Assembly: GCF_964340395.1 (NCBI RefSeq)
Contig: NC_135563.1
Span: 10,336,075 to 10,400,074 of the forward strand
Reading direction: 5' to 3'
Origin: Glandiceps talaboti
Lineage: Eukaryota; Hemichordata; Enteropneusta; Spengelidae
DNA length: 64,000 bases
Shown: positions 49,982 through 61,409 of the stretch, piece by piece
How the letters are laid out: the number at the start of each line of letters is the position of its first letter
How positions within the stretch are numbered: position 1 is the stretch's first letter
Program-made: the position numbers and the translations under genes
The notes under the pieces: generated by a model
Database searches by the model: none
What the model saw: the letters and a program-made list of their open reading frames with translations, nothing else
Told to the model about the DNA's origin: nothing

Positions 49982-49993
49982 GGGGGGGGGGGG
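49982..49993. repeat. poly-G run
   Basis: Twelve consecutive G in otherwise AT-rich intron sequence. Confidence 0.9.
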
Positions 49994-50322
49994 TGTACGG
50001 ACAATGGCAGAATGTTTAGTTTCTTCATACTATAAGCGTTCTTTAAAAAAACGTATTTTTATATAAGCTTTGAGGATTTCAATTTTCAGTAAATGCATAA
50101 CACATTTGAATATAAAAATGTTTATTGCCATTGTCATATATTTAATAAATGATAATCGTATTAAATGTTATGTTAAATAATTCGTAAAATACTTGTTTTC
50201 TAATGTTTTATTATTGCGTTATAAGTCTCCTAATCTTTCACTGCAATATGTGAAACATCCATGACATAAAGCAACCATCCAAACAAGAGTACTCAGCAAT
50301 GTTGCTTTCTACGTGTACATAC

Positions 50323-50457
50323 CTGTATACTTTCTTAAAAATTGAAAAACGTGAATTTTGGGCTTCAGCTAAAACTTGGTGGGTCTCACGTTGATATCTG
50401 TATTGTCTTCCAAAGTATCTTTTAGATAGATGGTGGCATTTGTTGATCGCACAGAGA
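50323..50457 (-). CDS. Gene 1 candidate exon: late C2A strands
   Basis: Acceptor ACAACTCTTGGTTAG precedes base 50457 and a textbook donor (TACAG then GTATGT) follows 50323. Length 135 bp, phase 2 to 2, 44 whole codons. It reads LCAINKCHHLSKRYFGRQYR and onward to FSIFKKVY. The hydrophobic strand, then S-K-x-x-x-G and a basic tail match the end of a C2 domain, where F-x-V...SK...IG occurs in synaptotagmins. Both neighbours share phase 2, so three exons in a row join without a break. This is among the best supported Gene 1 exons. Confidence 0.55.
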
Positions 50458-51495
50458 CTAACCAAGAGTTGTGTATCATAATCTCTTAATTTATTTCATT
50501 TTCTTATCATTTGTTTTGTTAATTTTGTATATTTTTTTCTTATTTTTAAAATATAACAACATGCTACAATCGAAGCAATAAAATAACACATGATTCGCAT
50601 CGTGATCATTTTCATTAATGGGATATGATTATAGCGGGGGCTCTCATTGGCATTTTAATAAACCTCCAAGTTCCGTTTAATTTTAGAATTCTAGTTTCAA
50701 GATCGACCCCTGCGGCTAACTAATACCCAATACCCGGTATGAAGTGTACACTATGACATGGCTATTTTTTATCTTAATGTGTGATTAACCATAATGAAAG
50801 AAAGGTCTTTGAAATTTGATCCGATGTTTCCCCTAGTTTATGATGGTGATATTATCTTCCACTCTACTAGGTATCAGACTCCAACAAGAAGTGTGTCTAA
50901 TGATGCAATTTATGAAGGTCATTGCATTATTTTTCCGATTGTGGTTGAAGCCTATACATAACTTTTGATAAAACCAAATGTCCACACTGTTTTCTAACGT
51001 TCTCTGAAATTTTGCCTTTAAACGTGTATATGATGCTTTGGAAAATATGTTTATCAGAGCAACGCAAAGATTCAGAATGTACTGTTTTTATAAGCTAAAC
51101 ATATGATACTTTTATAACTCCCGGGTGGAAAATTTTGTCCGAAAATAACGGTATTTCGTAAAGGTTATATATCTCACTGAAACAATATCTCGACCAATTA
51201 AACAAGTTCTATTTATTCAGCGATCAGTTGCAATAAAAGTTAATGTAAGTACGAGTATGTACAAGTCGTCGTAAGGTTTTATCGAACGACAAATAAAGTC
51301 GGTCATCCAACCTAGTTAGCAAAGAGTAATATTATATGTCTGCTATCAAACTGGTTCCGAGGAATTCTCCAAGTAGTTCATAGAATGACTCTTAGAATTG
51401 ATAAGTAGACGAGCCCACAGTCAAATGCGTACTTCAGAGTATCTTGAGATGTACCAAAATGTATGCTGACGCTGTTTGAAGGATTTTGCGAATAC

Positions 51496-51624
51496 CTGAT
51501 CATTCTCTGTGGCCGTGGCAACCTCATGCAAAACTTAAAAAGACTTTCACCAAATGTAATGCACTTGACCTCCGTTTGCTCGTATAAGAACCGAGAGTGA
51601 GGTAGATGAAAGTTCAACTCGAGG
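51496..51624 (-). CDS. Gene 1 candidate exon: C2A core
   Basis: The acceptor TTTGATAAG (first base 51624, phase 2) joins in frame with exon 55003-55118. The donor is ATGATCAG then GTATTC (phase 2). It has 42 codons: LELNFHLPHSRFLYEQTEVK, then CITFGESLFKFCMRL. The series L-x-L-P, QTxVK, then F-x-E-x-x-F-x-F is the diagnostic middle of a C2 domain (polybasic/Thr strand followed by the FNE-x-F-x-F strand). The Ca-binding Asp residues typical of Ca-dependent C2 domains are not evident, so a Ca-independent C2 is likely. An alternative acceptor at 51644 is in phase 0 and would not join exon 55003-55118. Confidence 0.55.
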
Positions 51625-51719
51625 CTTATCAAATTATTCACATTCTCCAAAGCATGTTTTTATCAAGTGATATGTTACTTTAATATTTTCATGAATTGGT
51701 TTCATTAACCTCTTCATCT

Positions 51720-51900
51720 ATAAGCATATAAGGCATAGAAAGAACCATTTTTACAGCCACTTTATCAGATTTGATCAAAGTTTGGCAAATTTCTTGTAGA
51801 AACATCTACTCGTCTCCAACCATACTCTCAGATTTAACACTGTGCATTTGACATTTACCTTGACCTTCACGGTCAAATGAACAATACCAAACCAAATCCG
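51720..51900 (-). repeat. decayed ~250-bp family copy
   Basis: On the minus strand: GACCGTGAAGGTCAAGGTAA and TTTGCCAAACTTTGATCAAA, the landmarks of the 470-1085 repeat. Confidence 0.4.
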
Positions 51901-51904
51901 TACA

Positions 51905-54900
51905 CCAAAGACCCGCACTATGGTACTATTCAGCAGTAGCTGATTTCTGTCCAAACTTGTGTGAAAGATAATATTGGTTATTGTAATTTCATTTTTGGAC
52001 TAGGTATCAAATTTTGAATAAATGGTGCTCATACTTTGACTGTAATACAAAGTCCTTTTTTGGATGCCACACAGGAACTGTAATCTATAGGCATTCACAA
52101 TGTATAGGAATGATCATTTGATGGCGCACGTTTTTAAAATTACATATGATATTGAGCAATGGTGTTTGGATACTTTAAAGCTCTAACCTTCTACCCTCCT
52201 ATCATTTGTTTCTTGCTATTTTAAGTCCATCGTCGTGACTGTAACGTTGTGCCTAGGTTATCCTACTTGCATAACTGGAGACATGGTAGGTCGGGGGGTT
52301 TTATGGAGAACTTAATACTGATTACTCAGTGACGGCATAAAGTATATACTCAGAGGGTTTAGTATTCAAGTATCTACCATTTTGACTGTGCCAAAGGCAC
52401 ATTACAGCACGTGAAAATATAATACTAATATTGGAGAGTGTTAAGTTATGTACACCTTTAACAACCTAAAGGATTAGTGCGAGTATGCCCTAGGAACGAG
52501 ACATGTGATGTTTTAGTATTCCTGCGGTACAGGTTCGTGATAGAAGTCATTTGATTTTATGGGGTTGCCTATCTTTGAAATGATATTTCTTAGCGCCCAG
52601 GACCTGAAGTGGCCGGGGTATTAATGCAGAATACAATACAATATTTTAAGTCCTAAATGTTGAATGTCGTGGCAACTAAAGACAATTCGTAATGCATGTC
52701 ATTCATTATACAGATAAGTATAATAATATTTGCATACGTTATCAAAGATTGTGAATAGCCACAGTCAATAATGCAATGCAGTACAGTCTCAATTAATCAA
52801 CTGTTTTCATTTATTCTCTACCTCACACTCATAGCGAGTGATATTATTTATACTTATCAGTAACAATAATGAGTGATATCTCTTCATTTTTTACATCAAT
52901 TAGTCCCACTAAATCACATTTGTATTCGGACTACTGGGAGATTGACTGCAGACATTGCTTAAGGTTAAAAGAAATTTCACATCTGTTCCAATCTTTCGAG
53001 AATTCCAGTCATTCATATTACGTTGATTCAGAAGTGAACTGTATACTTTGCATTCTTTCTGTTCAAAACGTATTGATTATAGACTGTGACATCATGGATT
53101 GTCAGCAAAAATAAATAAAACAATTTTGTATCAAAGGAAACGTTGATTCGTGTTTGAAAACCAATACCTTAATAGTCTAGGGGCGACCAATGCATTGTAA
53201 GTTTGTAAGTTTGTTATTTAAAATATGATCATTAAAGTTACTGTAGTTGACAGTGGGATACTATGTATGAGATAATCATTAAATTCTATCATGTACATCC
53301 CTTGTAACCAGTTAAAATGGCGTCAGGTTACCAAACGTATGAAAAGTAAAATATCATTGTCACAGTGCATTGACTAGTATTTATTGATGATCAACGGAGC
53401 TTGTTGCTGTTTCTTCCTACTGTTATAATGATGCTGCATTTCTATGCAAACATTACTAGTCTCAAACTAGCACATTGGTTGTAAAAGTAACGTATAATGA
53501 CACACAGTGATACCAAAATTCACCACTCTCCAGATTTGCCATACGCGAAAACTTATTAATTCATTCATTCATTCGTTCGTTGCTAACTACTTTCTTATAT
53601 TTTTTCCGAATGCACTTCTCGTAAAGTATGTACTCAGTAACCTGATCTGCCCGGATGTCAAAAACTATATGTTTTATTTTAAAAGTTAATTAAGTACTTT
53701 GTTTGGATACTATGCATGGTGAAATAGTCTGTAACTTTATACACATCACATACATGCCAAAGGCTACACTTTGACTATAATGGTAAAACATAATTCTTAC
53801 ATCTGTCATTATCTCCCAAATGGGTTACAAGCAGACATTGTCATCATACCATGCATATCACGTAATAAAAACTACAGCGGTTAACAGTATGTTATCTTTT
53901 GCTTTCTTGTGAATTGGAGTTTTACATATTTTAGTATCATTTCACATCCATGGAATGTCGTATAATTCCTGTAATTATTCATAGGCTATCATTAGGTGTT
54001 ATTCCCCAATATTTTTCTTCATTCCCAAGGAAAGTACAAGTTAAAAGGGGCCTTTGTAACTACGAGTCGCTTTTAAAAGTCAAACGCACGTCAATGTGAC
54101 GTCTCTTTTACATCTTCATTTGTCATTTCCTTCCACACTTCCTAAAGGGTAAACATATTACTTGTAGCTTTCTGCTTGCCGATATCACCCTTATTGCAAG
54201 GATAAGGACTTCTTGACGCCTCTGCCCGGAGTTGGCACAGATCATTCATGATAACTTAGCAAATTGAATTCTTCATTACAGACTACCGGGAGGGGTATCT
54301 GATTGTAAGTTGAATAGGAAGGAGCCGTCTCTGCATTTGGCTGCAAACTAAACTTAATATGAATTCGTGCAGAAAAAAAGCTTCACCCACGCTTAGGCTT
54401 AAAATGGTGCTTGGAGGATAACTTTCTGCCTCAAATTCTTCAATCATGTTGGGGTGATTAACACGGAATGCCTCAACTCATTTCTTGATTGCAACTAGAA
54501 TGATGTCGGCATCTGATTATGTAGACCCCCGTTAGAAATATTGCAATTACCTTCATGAGAAACCATAATTCATGACAAGACATTTAAAATAATTGAAAGT
54601 AACGCTATTCCCCAACAAGCACGATCAAACACGAAGGGGCAGAGCTCTTGTGCAATATTGAAACGATTGTAGCCGGTGTTCGAAGACAGTGTATTTTCAT
54701 TCAATGTTTAGCTTTCCCCGAAAACGATTTCTTTAATGGCTTATCATCATCTTCAATAATTAGTACTTACATTTCAGACATGCTACAGTTGTTTATGTTT
54801 TTACATCACTTATTAGGCTGAGAGACATTTTTCATAGTTTGTATGTTATTTCCAGATTTAGGAATATTAATACCATCTACAGTAACAGGAGAGTGAGTTA

Positions 54901-54990
54901 GCTACTGACATTACTGTTGGTGTACTTTTCAGCAAAAATCAAAACATTAGTGGTCATTTCTTCTGGGTAATATATAACTTCCGTACTACT
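51905..54990. other. Gene 1 intron, no element recognised
   Basis: Unique AT-rich sequence. An 81-codon plus-strand ORF at 52869-53114 has no splice or family support. Confidence 0.45.
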
Positions 54991-55002
54991 TTCATTTATT
55001 AC

Positions 55003-55118
55003 CATTGTACAAGGATAAAATATGTGTTGTCCTCATAAAACCCATCATCGCACTGTGGTGTAAAAACTTTGATCACTGCTGGCAAGCCACGGACAAATGT
55101 AAGCCATACCAAATAAAT
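55003..55118 (-). CDS. Gene 1 candidate exon: first C2A strands
   Basis: Acceptor CAATTTTGAAACTTCAG precedes base 55118 (phase 0); donor CAATG then GTAATA follows 55003 (phase 2). It has 38 codons: IYLVWLTFVRGLPAVIKVFT, then DDGFYEDNTYFILVQ. A strand of the form I-x-L-x-W-L-x-F-V-R-G-L-P is the usual opening of a C2 domain (L-x-V-x-V-x-x-A-x-x-L), and the exon ends just before the strand encoded by 51496-51624. The outgoing phase 2 matches that exon. Upstream linker exons must exist between here and 60.3 kb. Confidence 0.5.
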
Positions 55119-55723
55119 CTGAAGTTTCAAAATTGTAAATGGTACTTTCCAATGTGTCACACACGGAAATGATATGATATGTGCTATCATGTTTATATGC
55201 TGTATAGTTTGGCAAAAACCATCATTTACATTTCCTTTGCTATGATTCCATTGATTTTAAAACAGAGAATAAGATGGTCTCATTGAATTTCATACATTAT
55301 ACAAGGGAAAATGTTAGAACACATGCATACCTTGCGTTCCTACAATGTATAATCAGGCGGACAATTATTCATTTTTGTCAACATTTACCATTCAGCTTAT
55401 TGACTTAGTATGTCATCAGATTAGATTTATAACAAAAGAATAGTCCTTCATGCTGTCGATATGATATAGTTTAGTAGACAGAGTGATTTTTTAAAAAGTT
55501 GAAGTATTCATCAGTTGCATAGTAAATAAGTAATAATAACGCATTATAAATTGTACCATGTATGTCGCTAATTGGGAAATATATGTTTATATAATTCGGA
55601 TCGTAAGGTACAGATGATGGTTTATTATCAATGTATCATATTAGTGGAAGTTCGTATTGCACCGAAATTTAATGAGCTCATCAAAGCTTCCGCCATGTAT
55701 CCACCATGGCTTCGTCAGTGTTT

Positions 55724-55754
55724 TCTGAAGTCACGACGCATGCGTGACTTCAGA
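55724..55754. repeat. perfect 12-bp stem hairpin at the 3' side of a Penelope relic
   Basis: TCTGAAGTCACG, loop ACGCATG, CGTGACTTCAGA. It lies just beyond the stop of the GIY-YIG relic on the minus strand and may be a 3' structural element of that retroelement. Confidence 0.75.
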
Positions 55755-55762
55755 CAATTGTC

Positions 55763-56100
55763 CTAAAATTCTCCGAAGTTGGTAACGTCCCCATCACGGT
55801 TCATAGATTCTTTTAAAGTCATTCGCTTCCTTAATCCCTCGCCTGAAAAGTCCGACTCACGATCCAAAATTGTAACATTGTCAGGGTCTAATGAATGACC
55901 AGGGTGATCCTTGTGTAGATGCCTGGAGACCTCTGTGGAGCTCGGCCTACGATGTTCACTTAGTCCTGAAGATGGCTTTCAGAGTCCTCTCCGTTTCCCC
56001 GATGTATTCCTCTTCACAGGTCTCATCCTCACCACTGCCCCCACACTTAATGTCCACAGTCCACAGACGTAATGTGGTGGGTTGGGGATCCTTAGGGCAA
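55763..56100 (-). pseudogene. Penelope-like element GIY-YIG endonuclease relic
   Basis: On the minus strand, one frame from about 56085 down to 55956 reads CEEEYIGETERTLKAIF before a stop. After a shift of one base the frame continues from 55957 as EHRRPSSTEVSRHLHKDHPG, HSLDPDNVTILDRESDF, then a shortened MNRDGD region and a stop at 55763. YIGET, the R-x-x-x-H-R stretch, HxPGH-like, LDRE and NRDGG are landmarks of the C-terminal GIY-YIG nuclease of Penelope-like retroelements. The frameshift and an internal deletion (between LDRESDF and MNRDG) make it non-functional. It lies in a Gene 1 intron; no reverse-transcriptase domain is present next to it. Confidence 0.85.
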
Positions 56101-56109
56101 TCGTATCAT

Positions 56110-57020
56110 ATACTGTTTATCACATTTCAAAGTAATGAGAACGTTTTATGTTTTTAGTAAAAAAGTGTGTTTACATAGGTATTACAATTTTCCCAATTAG
56201 TACAATTACTAAGGTAATCAATGAAATAATTTTTACGAATTATGAGTAAACAATTTGATGAGTTACAATTCGCATTTGTTCAAGTGGAGGTTGTTGTTGG
56301 TGATGTTGGTGATGGTGGTGGCCCATTAGTTGTATTGGAAGGCAGGCGATAAATAAAAGTTCTGTCAGTAGAAATAATTGGCAACACTTAAAAACGACCG
56401 TTATTATGTCAAATGATCGTATAGATACTTCAAGTAAAGACAAATCGCTGTATGTGCTGGTCATGTTGAAACCATAAAATCTCTACAGTCCATGTATGGA
56501 TTATAGATGAAACCCTAGATTGTATTTACGATCGGTTAGTTTGCCCTATAACATGGATGTTAAGTGACTGTGAATTGTTGTAATGCAACATTGATACGTC
56601 GGTCTGAGTATTAGTATCTTAAACATCAATAATGTATTTAACCCAGAGTCGGTGAACGATTTGTGGCACCGAGAAATCTAGCTTTCCCAAATCACGTTGT
56701 CAGTAACAGTAACTTTTAATACGACCTATATAAGCTACAAATAACAAATAGTTCAATGACTGCCTCGTAAATTTAAGATATGACCCGGGCAAACTGAAGG
56801 GGGAGAAAATGTAACGTACTTACTGATAGAGAAACATGACAAATGTTACACCAGCGTAATATATCTTTATAAATAACAGTTGCGGGTCATATTAGGTCAA
56901 TATGTGTGCCTGTAGCCTTGTCTAATTTGTTACACTGCGTGATCATACTATGAAATTCAATAAATGTTATAATCTGATATTACATGTCAGTTTTAATTGA
57001 TTTGTCCTGTCCCTGTCCCA
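56110..57020. other. Gene 1 intron, no element recognised
   Basis: Contains a GGTGATGGTGGTGG stretch (about 56305-56322) and otherwise unique AT-rich DNA. Confidence 0.45.
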
Positions 57021-57024
57021 AATG

Positions 57025-57026
<2 letters not shown>

Positions 57027-57088
<62 letters not shown>
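57027..57088. repeat. (CT)n microsatellite
   Basis: About 31 CT units. Confidence 0.95.
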
Positions 57089-57089
<1 letters not shown>

Positions 57090-57090
<1 letters not shown>

Positions 57091-58215
57091 ATGTATACAT
57101 GACGCTGGTTATCACAGCTGGTCACCCAGACGACGAGCATGACATACAAATATGCCAACTTGGGTGTAGTGCGATGAACAGAAACAGAAAATACATATTT
57201 TTCGATTTTTAAGCGAAACATTTTTTCGACCACGTGTCCTAATATTTGTTTGATTTATGAATCTTCATCCGTAAAAAAGTGTTCCGAGAGATTGCGTGCC
57301 GTTATGTCGTAAATTACTGTAATTTGAATAACGCTATTGGAACGAACGGCGTAGTGAAAGGGCAGCTCTATGAGACCACCATTTTTTCTGCTGATGGGCT
57401 TACTGTAATATTTGAATAGTATAGCTTCAAGCTGTTATCATTAGCGTTGCGGTGGGAATCTGGACTTGTGGACGCTTTGATTGTGTACCGAAAAGCTTCC
57501 AAACAGCCTTAGCCAAATACGCACTCAGCTTAGCCATCATTTTCTAAATCATTTATATTTGTCATATTACTAAAAAATTTGGAAACCTAAATCCTAAAAG
57601 AATGCAGTTGAATCGACATAGCTAGCTGCAAGGATTACGTTGAAGTTTTGCTTTCTGTAGAAATGATTTCAGTAGAATGATCGAGGGAATTCTATACACT
57701 GAAGTCATATCTGCAAAGTCCTAATGTTACTAAAGCAATATTGAGATTTCTCCTTCGGGGGGGGAAAATATCGTATTCCTAAGAAAAGTTATTGTCGGCG
57801 TTACTAACATAAGTGCTTTTCCTAAACATACAATTGTGTGCGTCGTTATTCCCGGTTCGGATATTTAGATTCTCAAAGAACTGATAATTGGTGTAATAAG
57901 CAATGACATTCATTTATATTCGAGTCTATGTTTAATTGGTTTCAGGTTCATATCCTCTTCAGAAGTTAAGCAAACCACTATATAATTGTGATTAGCAGTA
58001 AAAGTATAAATCGTTAATTCAAAGGTAATAACTGCTATATTCAAGAACAAACGCTTTGGGATATTATTCATATCATGATTTGATAGACTGTATGATTATT
58101 TTTTTTACATTCGTACGTGTTTATACTCAATATCATTTCAACACAACTGAACTTTTAGATTTCGGTTGCGATTAAGTCTGGGCATAGTGACTAGATGTGT
58201 GGCTGTACGTATTCG
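57090..58215. other. no recognised feature
   Basis: AT-rich intron-like DNA. Confidence 0.45.
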
Positions 58216-58216
58216 C

Positions 58217-58333
58217 TTGTGTGTGTATGTGTATGTGTGTGTTGATGAATGCGCGTAGGTTTGTGCGTGTGTATGTTAATATGTATGTATGTATGGATGT
58301 ATGTATGTATGCGTGTATGTATGCGTGCGTGTG
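58217..58333. repeat. imperfect (GTGT/TATG) microsatellite
   Basis: GT-rich run turning into interrupted TATG and GCGTG units. Confidence 0.85.
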
Positions 58334-58854
58334 GTCCACTTGCCATGGTATTTGGAGAGTAGCTGTTTTTTATGTCTCGTTTTTAAATCTTATAAACAGT
58401 ACAACATATGCAGTTACTATATGACTTTGCAAATATGGTCAAGATGCGGTATTAGTTATGCTGCAGAACGTTGGATGGATGTAAAAGGCATTGGTCAAAC
58501 ATTTGATTTCAAGACACTTTACACCTTTCGCTCGTTATGTCTACTTTGCATGAAACACCAAACTACACTATGGATAGCGATCGCAATGAGTTCACTTGAT
58601 GAAAATGTATATACGTAGTTGAACGGGTCACACCAAAGATTTTGCAGATCTGACAATTACTCGAATTACTGGCAAACGGACATGTATCTAAAGTGTCTGA
58701 AGTGAAACTGGCGTTGGGTTATTTACATGCAGTGGTATAAATGGCGAACTGTATTTGAGGGAATAAGATCGTGACCACGTACATGTCATATTAAATATAG
58801 TGCTAGAATATAAACATAAATGAAATTAAGGGTGCGACAACAACTAGCCTCAAA

Positions 58855-59210
58855 ATAATAATAATAATGTTGGTTTCTTATATAGCGCTTTCCCACTCCG
58901 TGCTCAAAGCGCTTTACAATTATTACCCCTGGCTCGGATCAGAATGGCACAACGGCCCTTTAGTCTTCCTCAACTCCCCGGGGAGCATACAATCCATTGC
59001 AGCCATTTAAGCGCATAGGATTAAAGCCTTCACATTGCAACCTACATCCTACCAGGTCCCCAGTTATACAGGTGGGTTGACTGAGGCACAGTCGTGGTTC
59101 AAATCTTGCCCAAGGACTTTAGCCACTCAGCAACAAACAGCAGGCAGCGACGGGGCTCGAACTTGCAACCTGTAGATTCCAAGCCGGTCACGCTAGCCAT
59201 TCACCCATCA
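58855..59210 (-). mobile_element. tRNA-derived SINE
   Basis: Read on the minus strand, the head contains an A-box-like TGGCTAGCGTGACCGG (59199-59184) and a B-box-like GTTCGAGCC (59162-59154) at tRNA-like spacing. These are the internal RNA polymerase III promoter parts. The body (~300 bp) follows. The 3' end has an AGCGCTTT...AAAGCGCT stem (58884-58913), then AGCGCTATATAAGAA and an (ATT)n tail at 58869-58855. SINE tails of this kind are mobilised by a partner LINE (family knowledge); none is in the window. No clear target duplication. It lies in a Gene 1 intron, in the same orientation as the gene. Confidence 0.75.
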
Positions 59211-59367
59211 TGACTCGAGTAAATAGACACGAGCCTAGTATATAGCAATCCCATGCGGCTGAACAGTTTTTCGTTAACTATAAAAATCTATGAAAGTCCA
59301 ATAAAAATTGGTATTCCAATTTGCTGTTTCCCCCCGTTGGTGCCAGGACATTGATGGTATAAAGAAA

Positions 59368-59413
59368 CCCCCCCCCCCCCGGAAATTGCTGGGGCGGCAT
59401 TCCCCCCCCCCCA
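59368..59413. repeat. two poly-C runs
   Basis: About 14 C near 59368 and 11 C near 59402. An exact CTAGTATA lies at both 59235-59242 and 59420-59427, which may bracket a ~177-bp insertion. Confidence 0.6.
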
Positions 59414-59834
59414 TAGCCACTAGTATAACAAGATGTATCTTTTAAAGCAAATGAATTATTTCAGTCTAGTCACTTGTGCTAAAATGGCATTGACCTGAAA
59501 TATTTGTCTCTGCCTATGATATCAATGGGAGATTTTATCACAATACATTTTTGTTTGTCCGAGCCGTTCCCGTTTCGCGTTGTTATTCAAAGTGAATTGA
59601 AGGAGTTTTCTATTGACATTACTCTTTTATGGATGAATGTTTATTCACTGCTTTTTGGATACACTTTTGAGATTTCGCCTCGATGTTACAAACCTCCTAG
59701 GTGACCATCTATTGCTGCCTATGATATTTCTGGTTTTTCGCCGCTGCAACCCAATTTTTCAGGCTAGTAACAAGCTTTTAATTGCAACTTTCGATAAAAA
59801 TCCATGTGGTACATGCATCTACTAGACCTTAAGT

Positions 59835-59852
59835 GATCTCACATGTGAGATC
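59835..59852. repeat. perfect 18-bp palindrome
   Basis: GATCTCACATGTGAGATC. Confidence 0.7.
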
Positions 59853-60327
59853 GTCTGCAACCTGTGGATTTAAACAAAGAAATGTGTGTGATAAATCTGT
59901 CCCACTTTGGAGTCATCATCATTTCCAGGAAACAAACACTACACTTCATACTGTGAACAGACGACATTATAAAAGGCACAATTCATTTGATAATGAATAT
60001 TTCAGCAAGTGGTCTTAAAACCGCACAATTATTATTGTTCCCTGTACTGCACAGATTGCCAGTCAGTTAACGTTACTTAATACAAGCATTCATATGTCGC
60101 AGAAGAACACATCCCATTTTGATACGCGGTTGAATAACCTCAACAAAAACGAAACATATGGCAGAAGCGCTTGAAGACTGTTAATTTAAAAGTGGTCATA
60201 CTGTGCATACAGAACGAAAGTCACCAAGCTTATCGCGACAATTCACGAAGATATGATGAAAAAATAGCGATTGAAAGGTATACCAATTAGTCCTTTTGGC
60301 ATCAAGATATACTCGGCAAAAGGATAC

Positions 60328-60378
60328 CATTGGCTTAATAGAAAATGACGTTGGTGGATGTTGAAGGATCTTCAAAGG
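60328..60378 (-). CDS. Gene 1 possible small linker exon
   Basis: AGATATTTAAG acceptor (first base 60378) and CCAATG then GTATCC donor; 17 codons, phase 0 to 0, PLKILQHPPTSFSIKPM. The phase is compatible with both the first coding exon and exon 55003-55118, with a 124-bp intron upstream. The pyrimidine tract is weak and the segment short, so this is tentative. Confidence 0.3.
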
Positions 60379-60502
60379 CTTAAATATCTTCCATTTAACT
60401 ATGTACGAGCACAACCTGAGGCTGTAAGCATAAATTAATTTAGCCGTGTAATTAAAAAGAGGCTTGATGTCAAAGATGTATTGTTGGCATCGTTAACTTT
60501 AC

Positions 60503-60652
60503 CTTTCCTTTCGTTAGTGATTGCAGGCGAGAATTTTTTTCTAACAGATTTTCATCCAGAAAGCAGCTCGCTCCGCCACAACAAAAGTTTAATCCGATAC
60601 AACGTGGCTTATCGCAAAGTCCGCGTATTGAGTATCTTCTTGGTACATCCAT
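60503..60652 (-). CDS. Gene 1 candidate first coding exon
   Basis: ATG at 60652 sits in a strong start context (ACAATGG). The open frame of exactly 50 codons runs to donor GGAAAG then GTAAAG. It reads MDVPRRYSIRGLCDKPRCIG, then LNFCCGGASCF and a charged tail. An N-terminal CCGG-C cluster is reminiscent of the tandem-C2 protein TC2N (from memory; inference). Cysteines near the N terminus could be lipid-modified. The frame stays open upstream to an acceptor-like CTTTACCTATAG (60719), so a longer coding exon is possible. Outgoing phase 0 fits the downstream exons. Confidence 0.45.
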
Positions 60653-60769
60653 TGTGAATGATAACACCTTTTCAATAAACGGCCTAATATACGGCACGGA
60701 TACTCTAACATATGTCACTATAGGTAAAGACATAATATTATATTCATTTCGATTGGCATGCATGACAGG

Positions 60770-61230
60770 AAAGAAGCAGATTATGCCGAAGGAGAGTCAA
60801 ATATAATTAAAATAAAAATGTACTCTCAGTTCTTACACTACTACACGTCTACTTGTCTAGTTCCTCATCCCACTTTGAAAATCGGAATTACGTCAGCAAG
60901 GATAGCAACAATGTCAATATGCTTGGTTATCTCACGATCGCTGAAATGCGGGTGTCTTCTTCTAGCGACAGTGTCTAATTATGTATTTTAGTCATGACAC
61001 GTAAATGTTTATTTTTTTTTGAAAACGCTAAATCTAACATCTGCTTTTTATCTGCCGCAATTCGAAATTGCAAATGTCGAGAATTTTGAATAAATATAGT
61101 GTTCAATATTATTGGAAAAGAATTAAATCGCTCTTTGTCGTCTTTCAAGAATTTACTCTTTTGATTCTTTGAATTCTTTTATGTTAAGGATCTCAAAAGG
61201 TATTAAACGTGGTTTGAATTTTGAATGTTT
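60770..61230. other. possible 5' flank of Gene 1
   Basis: AT-rich; no promoter element can be named with confidence. Confidence 0.3.
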
Positions 61231-61234
61231 TCAG

Positions 61235-61407
61235 TCAATACTCTTCTCTTACCGCAAGCTTATTATTGTGATGTGTGTATTCAACGTGTGCTTCATTTTT
61301 CGTCGCTGAACAAAAGTTCGCAAATACCTTTTTCAGAAATATTTTTTCATCAATCAGATGCCTTGCAAAACTTGTCTTTTTGTCTGCGCACATATTCCGT
61401 CGAACTG
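61235..61407 (+). CDS. weak plus-strand exon candidate
   Basis: Acceptor TTTTGAATGTTTTCAG precedes 61235 and CTG then GTAAAA follows 61407. Phase 1 in, 0 out, 57 codons starting NTLLLPQAYYCDVCIQRVLH. Both splice signals are good, but no partner exon or family was found. Confidence 0.2.
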
Positions 61408-61409
61408 GT

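Noticed and set aside
59235-59427. CTAGTATA repeated at both sides of a 177-bp poly-C-containing segment
   Set aside because: 8-bp repeats arise easily here and the supposed ends are not clearly inverted; noted only.
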